A stretch of 64,000 nucleotides of DNA. It comes from Nocardioides sp. YIM 152315 (GTDB lineage: Bacteria; Actinomycetota; Actinomycetes; Propionibacteriales; Nocardioidaceae). Shown one piece after another: positions 33,130-41,448 of this stretch. Position 1 is the first letter of the stretch, and every line of letters begins with the position of its first letter. The DNA is taken from NCBI RefSeq assembly GCF_029210375.1, contig NZ_JARGER010000012.1, positions 92,048 to 156,047 on the forward strand. Direction: 5' to 3'. The position numbers were made by a program, and so were the translations under genes. Under the pieces are notes generated by a model. The model had not been told where the DNA came from, made no database searches, and saw only the letters and a list, made by a program, of their open reading frames with translations.

Positions 33130-34677
33130 GTGCTGCCACGGATCCTGGTGGCCGCCTTGTGCGGCGTGGGCCTCTCGCTCGCGTTCGAGCCCGTCGCCCA
33201 GCCGGTCGTGATCCCGCTCTGCATCGCCGGGTTCGCGCTGTGCTGCCGCGGGCTGCGGCTGCGCAGCGGGTGGGTCCCCGCCCTCGCGTTCGGCATCGGC
33301 TTCCAGTGGGTGCACCTGTTCTGGATGCGCGCCGTCGGCCCGGACGCCTGGCTCGCGCTCGCGACCGTGGAGGCCGTGTTCATCGCCCTCCTCGGCTCGC
33401 TCACCACGGTCCTCGTCCGGCATCGCTGGTGGCCGCTGTGGGTGGCGGCCGGCTGGACGACGATCGAGGTCTGGCGCAGCGGCTGGCCGTTCAGCGGGAT
33501 GCCGTGGGGGCGGCTGGCGTTCGCCACCGCCGACACGTTCGTCGCGGACTCGCTGCCCTGGATCGGCTCGGTGGGCGTCAGCTTCGTGCTGGCGCTCAGC
33601 GGCACGCTCCTCGCGTGGCTCGTCGTCGCGCGCGGCCGGGAGCGGCGGTTGGCGGCCGGCCTGCTCGCCGGGCTGGTGGCGGTCTCGCTCCTGCCGGTGG
33701 CGGTCTCGTGGCAGGGAGAGCGTTCGGGGACCGCGGTCGTGGCCGCCGTCCAGGGGGACGTCCCCGGGGACGGCGACGACATCCTCTACGACTACCGCCA
33801 GGTCACGCAGAACCACGTCGACGTCACGACCCGGCTCGCCGACGACGTCGCCGCCGGCCGGGAGCCCGCACCGGACTTCGTGGTCTGGCCGGAGAACTCC
33901 ACCGCGATCGACCCGTTCCGCGACCAGCAGACCAACGCCGGGATCCTGGCGGCCAGCGACGCGATCGGCGAACCGATCCTGGTCGGGGCCATCGTCGACG
34001 CCGGCCCCGACCACGTGCTCAACCAGGGCATCGTCTGGGACCCGGTCACCGGCGCCGGGGACCGCTACACCAAGCGGCACCCGGTGCCGTTCGGCGAGTA
34101 CATCCCGGCACGCCAGTTCTTCACCCGCCAGTTCGGCCGGCTCGCCGAGATCCCGCGCGACATGCTCAGCGGCACCCGCAGCGAACCCCTCACCATCGCC
34201 GGCGTCCGGGTCGCGGACTCGATCTGCTTCGACGTCGCCTACGACGACGGCATCTACGCCCAGGTCTCGCGGGGAGCCGAGATGCTGACGGTCCAGACCA
34301 GCAACGCGACGTTCATCCACACCGACCAGATCGACCAGCAGTTCGCGATCACCCGGCTGCGCGCGATCGAGACGGGGCGCTGGCTGGTGGTGGCCTCCAC
34401 GAACGGCGTGACCGGCGTGATCGCCCCCGACGGCACGGTGGTCGCGAGCGCCGAGCCGCGCACCCAGGCCGCGCTCGTCGAGCAGGTCGACCTGGTGTCG
34501 TCGGTCACCCCCGCCGTGCGGATCGGCCCGTGGTCAGGGCGGATCCTCGCCGGCCTGACCGCGGTGGGCCTCGTGTTGGCCCTGGTCCCGTATCGTCGGA
34601 CCCGTGCCCGGCAGGCGGCCGAGGACACCCCCCAGCCGACCGGCGTCGCCGGCGGCGAGGAGAGCAGGAGCGAGTGA
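33130..34677 (+). CDS. lnt: Apolipoprotein N-acyltransferase
   Basis: A 515-residue membrane enzyme that adds the third acyl chain to lipoprotein cysteines. About six membrane helices lead into a nitrilase-like periplasmic domain whose catalytic triad is visible: Glu in DFVVWPENST, Lys in YTKRHPVPFGEY and Cys in VADSICFDVAYDD; a last helix lies near residue 475. In M. tuberculosis the same enzyme is fused to Ppm synthase (Rv2051c); here the two are separate neighbours. GTG 33130 is set by the -10 box; the frame extends ~200 bp upstream without support. Confidence 0.92.
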   Translation: MLPRILVAALCGVGLSLAFEPVAQPVVIPLCIAGFALCCRGLRLRSGWVPALAFGIGFQWVHLFWMRAVGPDAWLALATVEAVFIALLGSLTTVLVRHRWWPLWVAAGWTTIEVWRSGWPFSGMPWGRLAFATADTFVADSLPWIGSVGVSFVLALSGTLLAWLVVARGRERRLAAGLLAGLVAVSLLPVAVSWQGERSGTAVVAAVQGDVPGDGDDILYDYRQVTQNHVDVTTRLADDVAAGREPAPDFVVWPENSTAIDPFRDQQTNAGILAASDAIGEPILVGAIVDAGPDHVLNQGIVWDPVTGAGDRYTKRHPVPFGEYIPARQFFTRQFGRLAEIPRDMLSGTRSEPLTIAGVRVADSICFDVAYDDGIYAQVSRGAEMLTVQTSNATFIHTDQIDQQFAITRLRAIETGRWLVVASTNGVTGVIAPDGTVVASAEPRTQAALVEQVDLVSSVTPAVRIGPWSGRILAGLTAVGLVLALVPYRRTRARQAAEDTPQPTGVAGGEESRSE

Positions 34678-34690
34678 GCAGGCGGCACCG

Positions 34691-35470
34691 GTGACCCCCG
34701 AAGAACTGGACCCAGCACGAGATGCGGTCGCCGGCCTGGGCCGTGTGGTCATGGTGATCCCGACCTACAACGAGGCCGAGAACCTGCCCTGGATCGTCGG
34801 TCGGCTCCGCGCCGCGCAGCCGACCGTCGACGTCCTGGTCGTCGACGACGACTCGCCCGACGGCACCGGCGCGGTCGCCGACGGGCTCGCGGCCGCCGAC
34901 GCCGCCGTGAGGGTGGTCCACCGCACCAGCAAGGAGGGCCTCGGCGCGGCGTACCTCCACGGCTTCCGGGTCGCCCTCGACGCGGGCTACGACGTCATCG
35001 GGGAGATGGACGCCGACGGCTCGCACCAGCCGGAGCAGCTCGACCGGCTCCTGGAGGCGCTCGCGGACGCGGATCTCGTGATCGGCTCCCGCTGGGTGCC
35101 CGGGGGAGCGGTCACCAACTGGCCGGTCCGCCGCGAACTGCTCAGCCGAGGCGGCAACCTCTACGTCCGGCTCCTCCTCGGGGTGCAGGTCCGCGACGCG
35201 ACGGCCGGCTACCGGCTCTTCCGCCGGGCCACGCTCGAGAAGATCGACCTCGACTCCGTGCAGTCGACCGGGTACGTCTTCCAGACCGACATGGTCACCC
35301 GGACCCTCAACGCGGGCCTCACCGTCCGCGAGGTCCCCATCGAGTTCGTCGAGCGCGTGCGCGGCGACTCGAAGATGAGCGGCGCGATCGCCGTCGAGTC
35401 CCTGCGCCGGATCACCGCGTGGGGCGTGCGCGAGCGGGTGGCGCAGGTACGCCGGAGGGTCGGCCGGTGA
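34691..35470 (+). CDS. Polyprenol monophosphomannose synthase (GT2, DPM1-like)
   Basis: A 259-residue GDP-mannose:polyprenyl-phosphate mannosyltransferase. Strand 1 VVMVIPTYNEAENL, the VVDDDSPDGTG motif (nucleotide and metal) and GEMDADGSHQPEQ (DXD-like) are clear, as is FVERVRGDSKMS, typical of DPM synthases. The product feeds lipomannan/lipoglycan and protein O-mannosylation. There are no C-terminal membrane helices. GTG 34691 follows the lnt stop by 13 bp, and the stop overlaps the fxsA start (GTGA). Confidence 0.92.
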   Translation: MTPEELDPARDAVAGLGRVVMVIPTYNEAENLPWIVGRLRAAQPTVDVLVVDDDSPDGTGAVADGLAAADAAVRVVHRTSKEGLGAAYLHGFRVALDAGYDVIGEMDADGSHQPEQLDRLLEALADADLVIGSRWVPGGAVTNWPVRRELLSRGGNLYVRLLLGVQVRDATAGYRLFRRATLEKIDLDSVQSTGYVFQTDMVTRTLNAGLTVREVPIEFVERVRGDSKMSGAIAVESLRRITAWGVRERVAQVRRRVGR

Positions 35471-35973
35471 CCGGGGCCGGGATCCGCAGCCGCCGCACGC
35501 TGCAGGCGGTCCTCTTCGTCCTCTTCGTCCTGGTCCCGCTCGCCGAGATCTACGTCCTCGTGCAGGTCGGTCAGGTGATCGGCGCCGGCTGGACGATCCT
35601 GCTGCTGGTGGCCGACGCCGTGCTCGGCACGTGGCTGATCAAGCACGAGGGCGCGCGGGCCTGGCGCGTGCTGCGCGAGGCGCTCGACAGCGGCCGGATG
35701 CCGGCCACCGAGCTGGCCGACGGGGCGCTGATCCTGGTCGGCGGCACCCTGATGCTCGCGCCGGGCTTCCTCACCGACGTCGTGGGCATCCTGCTGATCC
35801 TGCCGTTCACGCGGCCGGTCTTCCGGCGGGTGCTGGGTGCCGCGGTCGCCCGGCGGATGTCGGTCGGCTTCCTCGACGTGGGTCGTCCGGGGCCCCAGAC
35901 ACGACGAGGCCCCGGCCCCGGGCCCGGTGAGGGGCCCGTGGTCCGGGGCGAGGTCGTCGACGACGACCGGTGA
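35467..35973 (+). CDS. fxsA: FxsA-family membrane protein
   Basis: A 168-residue protein with three or four membrane helices (LQAVLFVLFVLVPLAEIYVLVQVG, VIGAGWTILLLVADAVLGTWLI, ELADGALILVGGTLMLAPGFLTDVVGILLILP); the last with its conserved APGFLTD is the FxsA signature. In E. coli FxsA relieves phage exclusion; its normal role is unknown. The tail is Gly/Pro/Arg-rich and cytoplasmic. GTG 35467 overlaps the stop of the Ppm gene. Confidence 0.9.
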   Translation: MTGAGIRSRRTLQAVLFVLFVLVPLAEIYVLVQVGQVIGAGWTILLLVADAVLGTWLIKHEGARAWRVLREALDSGRMPATELADGALILVGGTLMLAPGFLTDVVGILLILPFTRPVFRRVLGAAVARRMSVGFLDVGRPGPQTRRGPGPGPGEGPVVRGEVVDDDR

Positions 35974-35976
35974 GTG

Positions 35977-36360
35977 TCAGCCCGCGCGACGCTTCTTCTG
36001 GCTGGCGCGGTGGAGGTGTGCGGGGCCGATCTCGCCCCCGCGGAGCAGCTCGAGGCGCTCCTTGAGGATGTCCTCGAGCTCCTTCTCCGAGCGCCGCTCG
36101 AGCAGCATGTCCCAGTGGGTGCGGGCCGGCTTCTCGGCCTTCGCCTCGGGCTGGATGCCGGAGACGCTGAGCGCCTCGGCGCCGCAGCGCGGGCACTCCC
36201 ACACGGCGGGGACGTCGGCCTCGACCGACATCGTGATCTCGAACTCGTGCCCCTGCGGGCACCGGTAACCGACCTGCTGACGAGCCGCGAACTCGATGCC
36301 GCGCTCGTCCTCGAAACTCTGGCCCCCGAGCCGCGCTCCACGCAGTGTGCGCTCCGCCAT
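35977..36360 (-). CDS. rbpA: RNA polymerase-binding protein RbpA
   Basis: A 127-residue actinobacterial transcription factor that stabilises the sigma-RNAP-promoter complex. The core domain has a zinc-ribbon-like pair (YRCPQGHEFE and WECPRCGAE), followed by the basic linker (PEAKAEKPARTHWDM) and the sigma-interaction domain MLLERRSEKELEDILKERLELLRGG. The start ATG 36360 has GGGAGGTGG at SD distance. Facing fxsA with only 3 bp between stops, as in mycobacteria. The upstream region holds a perfect SigR-type promoter. Confidence 0.96.
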   Translation of the reverse strand: MAERTLRGARLGGQSFEDERGIEFAARQQVGYRCPQGHEFEITMSVEADVPAVWECPRCGAEALSVSGIQPEAKAEKPARTHWDMLLERRSEKELEDILKERLELLRGGEIGPAHLHRASQKKRRAG

Positions 36361-36476
36361 GAGCCACCTCCCGAATCTTGTCCCCCGATGTGCCTGTCCG
36401 AGACAGACGAGCCGCGCCCTCCGTGGCGCGAGTCTCGAGGATCGTGTACCCCGCCCGTCATGCTCTCAACCCGATC

Positions 36477-36502
36477 AACGGTAGAGGTCCAGGCAAGATT
36501 CC
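36477..36502 (-). promoter_or_regulatory. SigR-type promoter for rbpA (GGAAT-N18-GTT)
   Basis: On the minus strand GGAAT (36498-36502) is followed by exactly 18 nt and then GTT (36477-36479), the consensus recognised by the thiol-stress sigma factor SigR in Streptomyces, where rbpA is a known SigR target. It lies ~115 bp before the start codon. Confidence 0.7.
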
Positions 36503-36563
36503 GGGAATCGCCACGCGTGGGCGCCTTCACAGAGTCTTCTCAGGCAGGGCGCGGCCGCTCGGG

Positions 36564-37943
36564 TCAGACGACCTGCGGCAGCGCGTTGCCGGCCTCGCTG
36601 ATCCCGCGGCGGGGGTCGACCCTGACCAGCAGCACGATGCCGAGCAGGAAGAGCACCATCAGCGCCAACAGCGCCGGGCGGTAGGAGTCGGTCCACTGGT
36701 GCACGAGGCCGAAGATCAGCGTGCCGATCCAGCTCGTCCCGCGCTCGCAGGCCTGGTAGAGCGAGAAGTACTCCGCCTCGCGGCCGCGCGGGATGAGCTG
36801 GCTGTAGAACGACCTCGACAGCGCCTGGGTGCCGCCGAGGACCACACCGATCCCGACCGCGAGCAGCAGGAACAGGACCAGGTTGTCGGCCGGCGTCAAC
36901 CAGCCGGCGACGACGACGGCCAGCCAGACGAACAGCCCGGTGAGGATCACCCGGTAGGCGCCGAACCGTCCGGCGACCCGGCCGAAGCCGAGCGCACCGG
37001 CGATGCCCACGAACTGCACCACCAGGAACGCCAACAGGACGGTGCTCTTCTCGAAGCCGAGCTGCTTCTCGCCGTAGACGGAGGCCGCGTAGATGACGGT
37101 CTGGATGCCGTCGTTGTAGAAGAGGTAGGCGACCAGGAAGGTGAGCGTGACCGGGTAGCCGCGCAGGTCCCTGAGCGTGTGCCACAGCTGTCCGAAGCTC
37201 GCCCGCACCAGGCCGCCGCGCTGCGCGTCCTGCCCACCGACGGGGTTCACGGGTGGCCGCGAGCGGATGCCGCGCACCGGGATGATCGTGAAGACCGCCC
37301 ACCACACACCGGCGGACAGCAGGCTGATCCGGACCGCCATCTCGGTGTTGTCGCTCATCACGGTGAGCAGGACGAAGTTCAGCGCGAGCAGCAGGCCACC
37401 GCCGAGGTAGCCGAGCGCCCAGCCCTTCGAGGAGACCTTGTCCCGCTCGTCCGGATCGGCGATCTCGACGAGGATCGCGTCGTAGACGACGAGGCTCGAG
37501 CCCAGGCAGAGGGCGGCGAGCAGCAGCAGCACCGCGCCCAGCTGCCAGTTGCTGCCGGCCACGAGGAACATCAGGGCCGCCAGCAGGCTGCCGGTCCAGG
37601 CGAAGCCGCCGAGCAGCCTCGGCTTGCTCGAGCTGCGGTCGGCGACCGCGCCGACGATCGGCAGCACGACCGCCGAGATGATCGTGGCGATCGTGACGAT
37701 GTAGAAGACCAGCGAGCCGGCGGAGACGTCGAGGCCGAGCACGTGGAGGTCGGTGGTGCACTTGAACCCGGCGTCCTCGTCGGTGGCGCGGCCACACGCG
37801 GCCTTCTCGGCGACCGAGGTGAGGTACGGCGCGAAGAGCACGGCGGCCGTCGTGGTGACGTAGGCGCTGTTGGCCCAGTCGTACCAGTACCACGCCTTCT
37901 GCTCCCGCACCCGGACCTCCGGGTCGATGCCCGCTGCGGTCAT
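36564..37943 (-). CDS. MFS transporter, UMF1/Atg22-like
   Basis: A 459-residue secondary transporter with about twelve membrane helices. The N-terminal motif WYWYDWANSAYVTTTAAV is diagnostic of the UMF1 (unknown major facilitator 1) group related to Atg22, whose yeast member exports amino acids from the vacuole. The loop GAVADRSSSKPR matches the MFS loop 2-3 signature. Substrate unknown. ATG 37943 overlaps the stop of the GDPD gene (ATGA), so the two form a minus-strand operon; this suggests uptake of glycerophosphodiesters or products, but only by context. Confidence 0.9.
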   Translation of the reverse strand: MTAAGIDPEVRVREQKAWYWYDWANSAYVTTTAAVLFAPYLTSVAEKAACGRATDEDAGFKCTTDLHVLGLDVSAGSLVFYIVTIATIISAVVLPIVGAVADRSSSKPRLLGGFAWTGSLLAALMFLVAGSNWQLGAVLLLLAALCLGSSLVVYDAILVEIADPDERDKVSSKGWALGYLGGGLLLALNFVLLTVMSDNTEMAVRISLLSAGVWWAVFTIIPVRGIRSRPPVNPVGGQDAQRGGLVRASFGQLWHTLRDLRGYPVTLTFLVAYLFYNDGIQTVIYAASVYGEKQLGFEKSTVLLAFLVVQFVGIAGALGFGRVAGRFGAYRVILTGLFVWLAVVVAGWLTPADNLVLFLLLAVGIGVVLGGTQALSRSFYSQLIPRGREAEYFSLYQACERGTSWIGTLIFGLVHQWTDSYRPALLALMVLFLLGIVLLVRVDPRRGISEAGNALPQVV

Positions 37944-38746
37944 CGCTCCTCCGTCCACTGGCCTCGCTCGACGAGGACGGCCTTGAGTATGTCGGTGCGG
38001 TCGGTGAAGAGCCCGTCGACGCCCCGGTCGAGCAGTGCCCGCATCTCGGCGTCCTCGTCGACCGTCCACACGTGCACGTGCCGTCCGGCCGCGTGCGCTC
38101 GCCTGACGAGTCCGGCGGTGGCGACGACGAGCGGGCCACGCCGGTGGGGGATCTGCAGCGCCGCGGCGCCGCAGAGCAGCGCGGCCAGCCGGGCGCTGGG
38201 CAGCAGCCGGAACGCGACGACCTCGGCCGGCGTCGCGCTCGTCGGCACGCGGCCGTGGGTGAGCCGCCGGAACCGCGCCGTACGGCGTCGCGAGAACGAT
38301 CCGACCAGGACCCGGTCCCAGGCGGCGCGGGCGTCGATGAAGTCGGCGAGGGCGGTGACGGCGCCGTCGGACTTGAGGTCGATGTTGAACCGCGCGTCGG
38401 GGAAGGCGTCGAAGAGGTCCGCCAGCGCGGGCACGGCCTCCCTGCCGCCGACCAGGGCCTCGCGGACCTCGGCGTGGCTGAGGCTGGCGATCTCACCGCG
38501 CCGGTCGGTCACGCGGTCGAGCACGGTGTCGTGGAAGGCGAGCAGCACGCCGTCACGGGTGACGTGGACGTCGGTCTCGAGGTAGTCGTAGCCGAGTGCG
38601 ACGGCGTGCCGGAACGCCGCGAGGGTGTTCTCGAGCCCCTCGACCTCCGGGTGGTAGGCGCCGCCGCGGTGCGCGAACGCCAGCACCTGGCCCGGCCGGT
38701 CGAGCACCGAGTCGAGGAAGGCGAACCCGGTCGGTGGCGTCGTCAC
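37940..38746 (-). CDS. Glycerophosphodiester phosphodiesterase
   Basis: A 268-residue TIM-barrel enzyme that cleaves glycerophosphodiesters to sn-glycerol 3-phosphate and an alcohol. The catalytic and metal motifs are AFAHRGGAYHPEVEGLENT (His, Arg, Glu), ETDVHVTRDGVLLAFHD (Glu/Asp/His) and FNIDLKSDGA; HVHVWTVDEDAEM near the end is the standard C-terminal motif. No signal peptide, so it acts in the cytoplasm. GTG 38746 (VTTPPTG) is preceded by GATACT at -10 spacing (7 nt). The downstream MFS gene overlaps it by 4 bp. Confidence 0.92.
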   Translation of the reverse strand: MTTPPTGFAFLDSVLDRPGQVLAFAHRGGAYHPEVEGLENTLAAFRHAVALGYDYLETDVHVTRDGVLLAFHDTVLDRVTDRRGEIASLSHAEVREALVGGREAVPALADLFDAFPDARFNIDLKSDGAVTALADFIDARAAWDRVLVGSFSRRRTARFRRLTHGRVPTSATPAEVVAFRLLPSARLAALLCGAAALQIPHRRGPLVVATAGLVRRAHAAGRHVHVWTVDEDAEMRALLDRGVDGLFTDRTDILKAVLVERGQWTEER

Positions 38747-38836
38747 AGGCGGCAGTATCCACCCTGGCCGGGCGGGACCTGCGCAGGCGCAGGGGTGCGT
38801 CCGGCGCGGGACCGCCGACACTCACCGGGGGAGCGG

Positions 38837-38842
38837 TAGCGT
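38837..38842 (+). promoter_or_regulatory. -10 box (TAGCGT) for the zinc-ribbon gene, leaderless
   Basis: TAGCGT ends 6 nt before ATG 38849. Confidence 0.5.
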
Positions 38843-38848
38843 CGTGAC

Positions 38849-39124
38849 ATGGAGACCTTGACCTGTCCACGATGCGGCGCCGAGATGGAGTCGCGCGCCC
38901 TCAGCTCCTCCCTGGGCGAGGACGGCGCGGTCAACGTGTGTCCCGACGGCCACGGGGTCTTCCTCGCGCGCGCCGACCTCGGCGGCCTGATCGAGTCCGA
39001 GAACGACTGGCACCGCCACGCCGGGCAGCACACGGCGCCGATGCCGCGCATCACCCCCGACATGACCGCCCCGCCGGCCAGCAAGCCGCCCGCCCGGGCA
39101 TGGGTGGAGACGCTCTTCCACTGA
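38849..39124 (+). CDS. TFIIB-type zinc-ribbon small protein
   Basis: A 91-residue protein opening METLTCPRCGAEMESR with a matching second half VNVCPDGHGVFLAR. It fits the zf-TFIIB family, although the second knuckle shows one Cys and a His, so zinc binding may use C-x2-C and C-x3-H. Helix DLGGLIESENDWHRHAG is conserved in the family. The C terminus is proline-rich. Function unknown; probably DNA/RNA- or protein-binding. Confidence 0.82.
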   Translation: METLTCPRCGAEMESRALSSSLGEDGAVNVCPDGHGVFLARADLGGLIESENDWHRHAGQHTAPMPRITPDMTAPPASKPPARAWVETLFH

Positions 39125-39134
39125 GCCGTTGCGC

Positions 39135-39175
39135 GGTGGTTGAGGAGGTTGCGCAGCAACCGTCTCGATACCACC
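39135..39175. repeat. REP-like nested palindrome, copy A
   Basis: Outer stem GGTGGT / ACCACC (39135-39140 with 39170-39175) encloses a perfect inner hairpin GGTTGC-GCA-GCAACC (39147-39161). Located 11 bp after the zinc-ribbon gene stop. Confidence 0.7.
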
Positions 39176-39204
39176 CCAGCCGACTCGATCCGGTCGACCG
39201 GCGG

Positions 39205-39292
39205 GGTTTCGAGACCGGACTCCCGAGACCACGTCCGAGGTCTCGAGACGCCCGTCGCGGCTTCGTTCCTCAGCCGCGGGGCTCCTCGACCT
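39205..39292. repeat. REP-like block with inverted copy B
   Basis: Contains GGTTTCGAGACC (39206 region) and, at 39239-39292, an element that reads on the minus strand as an AGGTCGAGGAGC start, an internal GCGGCT...AGCCGC hairpin and a CGTCTCGAGACC end: the same GAGGAG...CGTCTCGA frame as copy A but inverted. Together A and B fill the 210-bp gap before the MurA gene end; no ORF is supported here. Confidence 0.6.
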
Positions 39293-39334
39293 GGCGCGGC
39301 ACTCCGCGGCCTCGCAAGCTCGGTCGCGGCGCGC

Positions 39335-40861
39335 TCAGATGTCCCGGAACGTCTCGATCTGAGCGCCGAGCTGGTTGAGCCGCTCGGCGAGGTCCTCGTA
39401 GCCCCGGTGGATGACGTACGTCGAGCGCAGCACCGAGGTGCCCTTCGACGCGAGCATGGCGAGCAGGATGACCACCGCGGGCCGCAGCGCCGGTGGGCAG
39501 ACCAGCTCGGTGCCGCTGAAGCTGGTGGGGCCCTCGATCATCACCCGGTGCGGGTCCAGGAGCTTGACCCGCGCGCCGAGCTTGTTGAGGTCGGTCAGGT
39601 AGATCGCGCGGTTCTCGTAGACCCAGTCGTGCAGGAGCGTCTGGCCGTCGGCGACGGCCGCGATCACCGCGAAGAACGGCAGGTTGTCGATGTTGAGGCC
39701 GGGGAAGGGCATCGGGTGGACCTTGTCGAGCGGGGCGTGCAGCTCCGACGCCCGGGTCGTGATGTCGACCAGGCGGGTGTGGCCGTTCAGCGCGACGTAC
39801 TCCTCCGAGCGGCCGTAGCGCAGGCCCATCTCCTCGAGCAGCGCGAGCTCGATCTCCATGAACTCGATCGGCACCCGGCGGATCGTGATCTCGGACTTCG
39901 TCACGATCGCCGCCGCGAGCAGCGACATCGCCTCGATCGGGTCCTCGCTGGGGGCGTAGTCGACGTCGACGTCGATCTCCGTCAGGCCGGTGACCGACAG
40001 AGTGGTGGTGCCGACGCCCTCGACCCGCACGCCGAGACGCTGCAGGAAGAAGCACAGGTCCTGGACCATGTAGTTCGACGACGCGTTGCGGATCACCGTC
40101 GTGCCCGGGTGCAGTGCCGCGGCCATGAGCGCGTTCTCGGTGACCGTGTCGCCACGCTCGGTGAGCACGATGGGCCGGTCCGGCTCGATCGCCCGGTTGA
40201 CCGAGGCGTGGTAGTGGCCCTCGGTCGCCTTCACCTCGAGGCCGAAGGGCCGCAGCGCGGACATGTGCGGCTCCACCGTGCGGGTGCCGAGGTCGCAGCC
40301 GCCGGCGTACGGCAGCTCGAAGGTGTCGGAGCGGTGCAGCAGCGGGCCGAGGAACATGATGATCGAGCGGGTACGACGCGCTGCCGCGGCGTCGATGTTG
40401 CCGAGGTCGAGCTCGCGCGGCGGGACGATCTCGAGGTCGTTGTCGTCGTTGAGCCAGCGGCACTGGACGCCCAGGCTGCCCAGCACCTCCAGCAGCCGGT
40501 TGACCTCCTCGATGCGGGCGACCTTGCGCAGCGTCGTGCGGCCGCGGTTGAGCAGGGTGGCGCACAGCAGCGCGACGCCGGCGTTCTTGGAGGTCTTGAC
40601 GTCGATCTCACCCGACAGCGTCGTCGGGCCGGTGACGCGCAGGTGGGTGGGGCCGGCGCCGACGGCGACGATCTCGGAGTCCAGCGCGGCACCGATGCGG
40701 GCGAGCATCTCGAGGGAGAGGTTCTGGTGACCCTTCTCGATCCGGTTCACCGCCGACTGGCTGGTGCCGAGCAGGTCGGCCAGCTGGTGCTGGGTGAGCC
40801 CGCGGTGCTTGCGGGCGTCGCGGATGAGGTTGCCGATGCGGTTCTTGTAGCCCTCGGTCAT
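39335..40861 (-). CDS. XRE helix-turn-helix fused to MurA-like enolpyruvyl transferase
   Basis: A 508-residue fusion. Residues ~5-60 are an XRE-type DNA-binding domain (NLIRDARKHRGLTQHQLADLLG, SQSAVNRIEKGHQNLS). Residues ~72-505 are a full EPSP-synthase fold of the MurA type (UDP-GlcNAc enolpyruvyl transferase): KTSKNAGVALLCATLL, active-site Cys189 in YAGGCDLGTRTVEPH, and NALMAAALHPGTTVI. The cysteine equals E. coli Cys115 when the HTH is subtracted (117), so fosfomycin could react. It probably catalyses the first step of peptidoglycan synthesis or a regulated variant. ATG 40861 is set by a -10 box 7 nt upstream. Confidence 0.9.
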   Translation of the reverse strand: MTEGYKNRIGNLIRDARKHRGLTQHQLADLLGTSQSAVNRIEKGHQNLSLEMLARIGAALDSEIVAVGAGPTHLRVTGPTTLSGEIDVKTSKNAGVALLCATLLNRGRTTLRKVARIEEVNRLLEVLGSLGVQCRWLNDDNDLEIVPPRELDLGNIDAAAARRTRSIIMFLGPLLHRSDTFELPYAGGCDLGTRTVEPHMSALRPFGLEVKATEGHYHASVNRAIEPDRPIVLTERGDTVTENALMAAALHPGTTVIRNASSNYMVQDLCFFLQRLGVRVEGVGTTTLSVTGLTEIDVDVDYAPSEDPIEAMSLLAAAIVTKSEITIRRVPIEFMEIELALLEEMGLRYGRSEEYVALNGHTRLVDITTRASELHAPLDKVHPMPFPGLNIDNLPFFAVIAAVADGQTLLHDWVYENRAIYLTDLNKLGARVKLLDPHRVMIEGPTSFSGTELVCPPALRPAVVILLAMLASKGTSVLRSTYVIHRGYEDLAERLNQLGAQIETFRDI

Positions 40862-40868
40862 GCCCGCC

Positions 40869-40874
40869 ACGGTA
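40869..40874 (-). promoter_or_regulatory. -10 box (TACCGT) for HTH-MurA, leaderless
   Basis: TACCGT on the minus strand ends 7 nt before ATG 40861 and overlaps the palindrome at 40873-40890. Confidence 0.5.
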
Positions 40875-40890
40875 ACTCACATATGAGATA
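40873..40890. promoter_or_regulatory. Candidate operator for the HTH-MurA protein
   Basis: An 18-bp AT-rich imperfect palindrome (14 of 18 positions symmetric; core CTCACATATGAG) lying over and just upstream of the -10 box. It is the natural candidate site for the fused XRE domain. Confidence 0.5.
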
Positions 40891-40947
40891 ACACAACAAA
40901 CGGGCGGTGGCCCGGGTGTGTCGTGACGGCGTACGGCGCGGGCAGCC

Positions 40948-41358
40948 TCAGTCGCGGCGGCCCGAGGCGTAGAGGCCGGCGCCGACGAGGAGCGCGATCC
41001 CGGCCGTGAGCTCGGCGACGAAGACGGCCGTGTCGTTCTCGAGGAAGACCGCGAACAGGATCAGCAGGATGCCGCTCAGGCCGACCAGGCCGAGGATCGG
41101 CTGCTGGGGGAGCGTGGTGTTGAGGGCCATGGCGCACAGCACCACGACGGTGCCGATGACGCCGTCGCGGTAGCCGGCCCACATGCCGTCGTACCCCGTG
41201 CCGTAGAGGAGCCAGGTCGCGAGGATCAGGCCGATGCCGGCGAAGAGGATCAGCAGCCAGCCGAAGGGTGCCATCACCGGCACGGGGCCTGTCGGAGTGG
41301 GCGCCGTGGTGGGAACTGCCGGGGTGCCGGGCTCGGTGCGTCGCTCGGGAGTCGCCAT
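40948..41358 (-). CDS. Small integral membrane protein, unknown function
   Basis: A 136-residue protein: a Pro/Thr-rich N terminus (TPAVPTTAPTPTGPVP) and four membrane helices (FGWLLILFAGIGLILATWLL, DGVIGTVVVLCAMAL, ILGLVGLSGILLILFAVFL, VAELTAGIALLVGAGLYA). The pattern resembles SPW-repeat-type actinobacterial membrane proteins, but the SPW motif is not seen. ATG 41358 has a TAGGAT box ending 7 nt upstream. It sits between the HTH-MurA gene and a divergent phosphatase gene. Confidence 0.8.
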   Translation of the reverse strand: MATPERRTEPGTPAVPTTAPTPTGPVPVMAPFGWLLILFAGIGLILATWLLYGTGYDGMWAGYRDGVIGTVVVLCAMALNTTLPQQPILGLVGLSGILLILFAVFLENDTAVFVAELTAGIALLVGAGLYASGRRD

Positions 41359-41365
41359 GGTGCGA

Positions 41366-41371
41366 ATCCTA
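41366..41371 (-). promoter_or_regulatory. -10 box (TAGGAT) for the small membrane protein, leaderless
   Basis: TAGGAT on the minus strand ends 7 nt before ATG 41358. Confidence 0.5.
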
Positions 41372-41448
41372 TTGCCCCGACGGCGCTCCGTCGCGGCAGG
41401 GGCGGCGTTTCGGGCATCGCGACGGGCATCGTGGAGACGTCAACTGGG

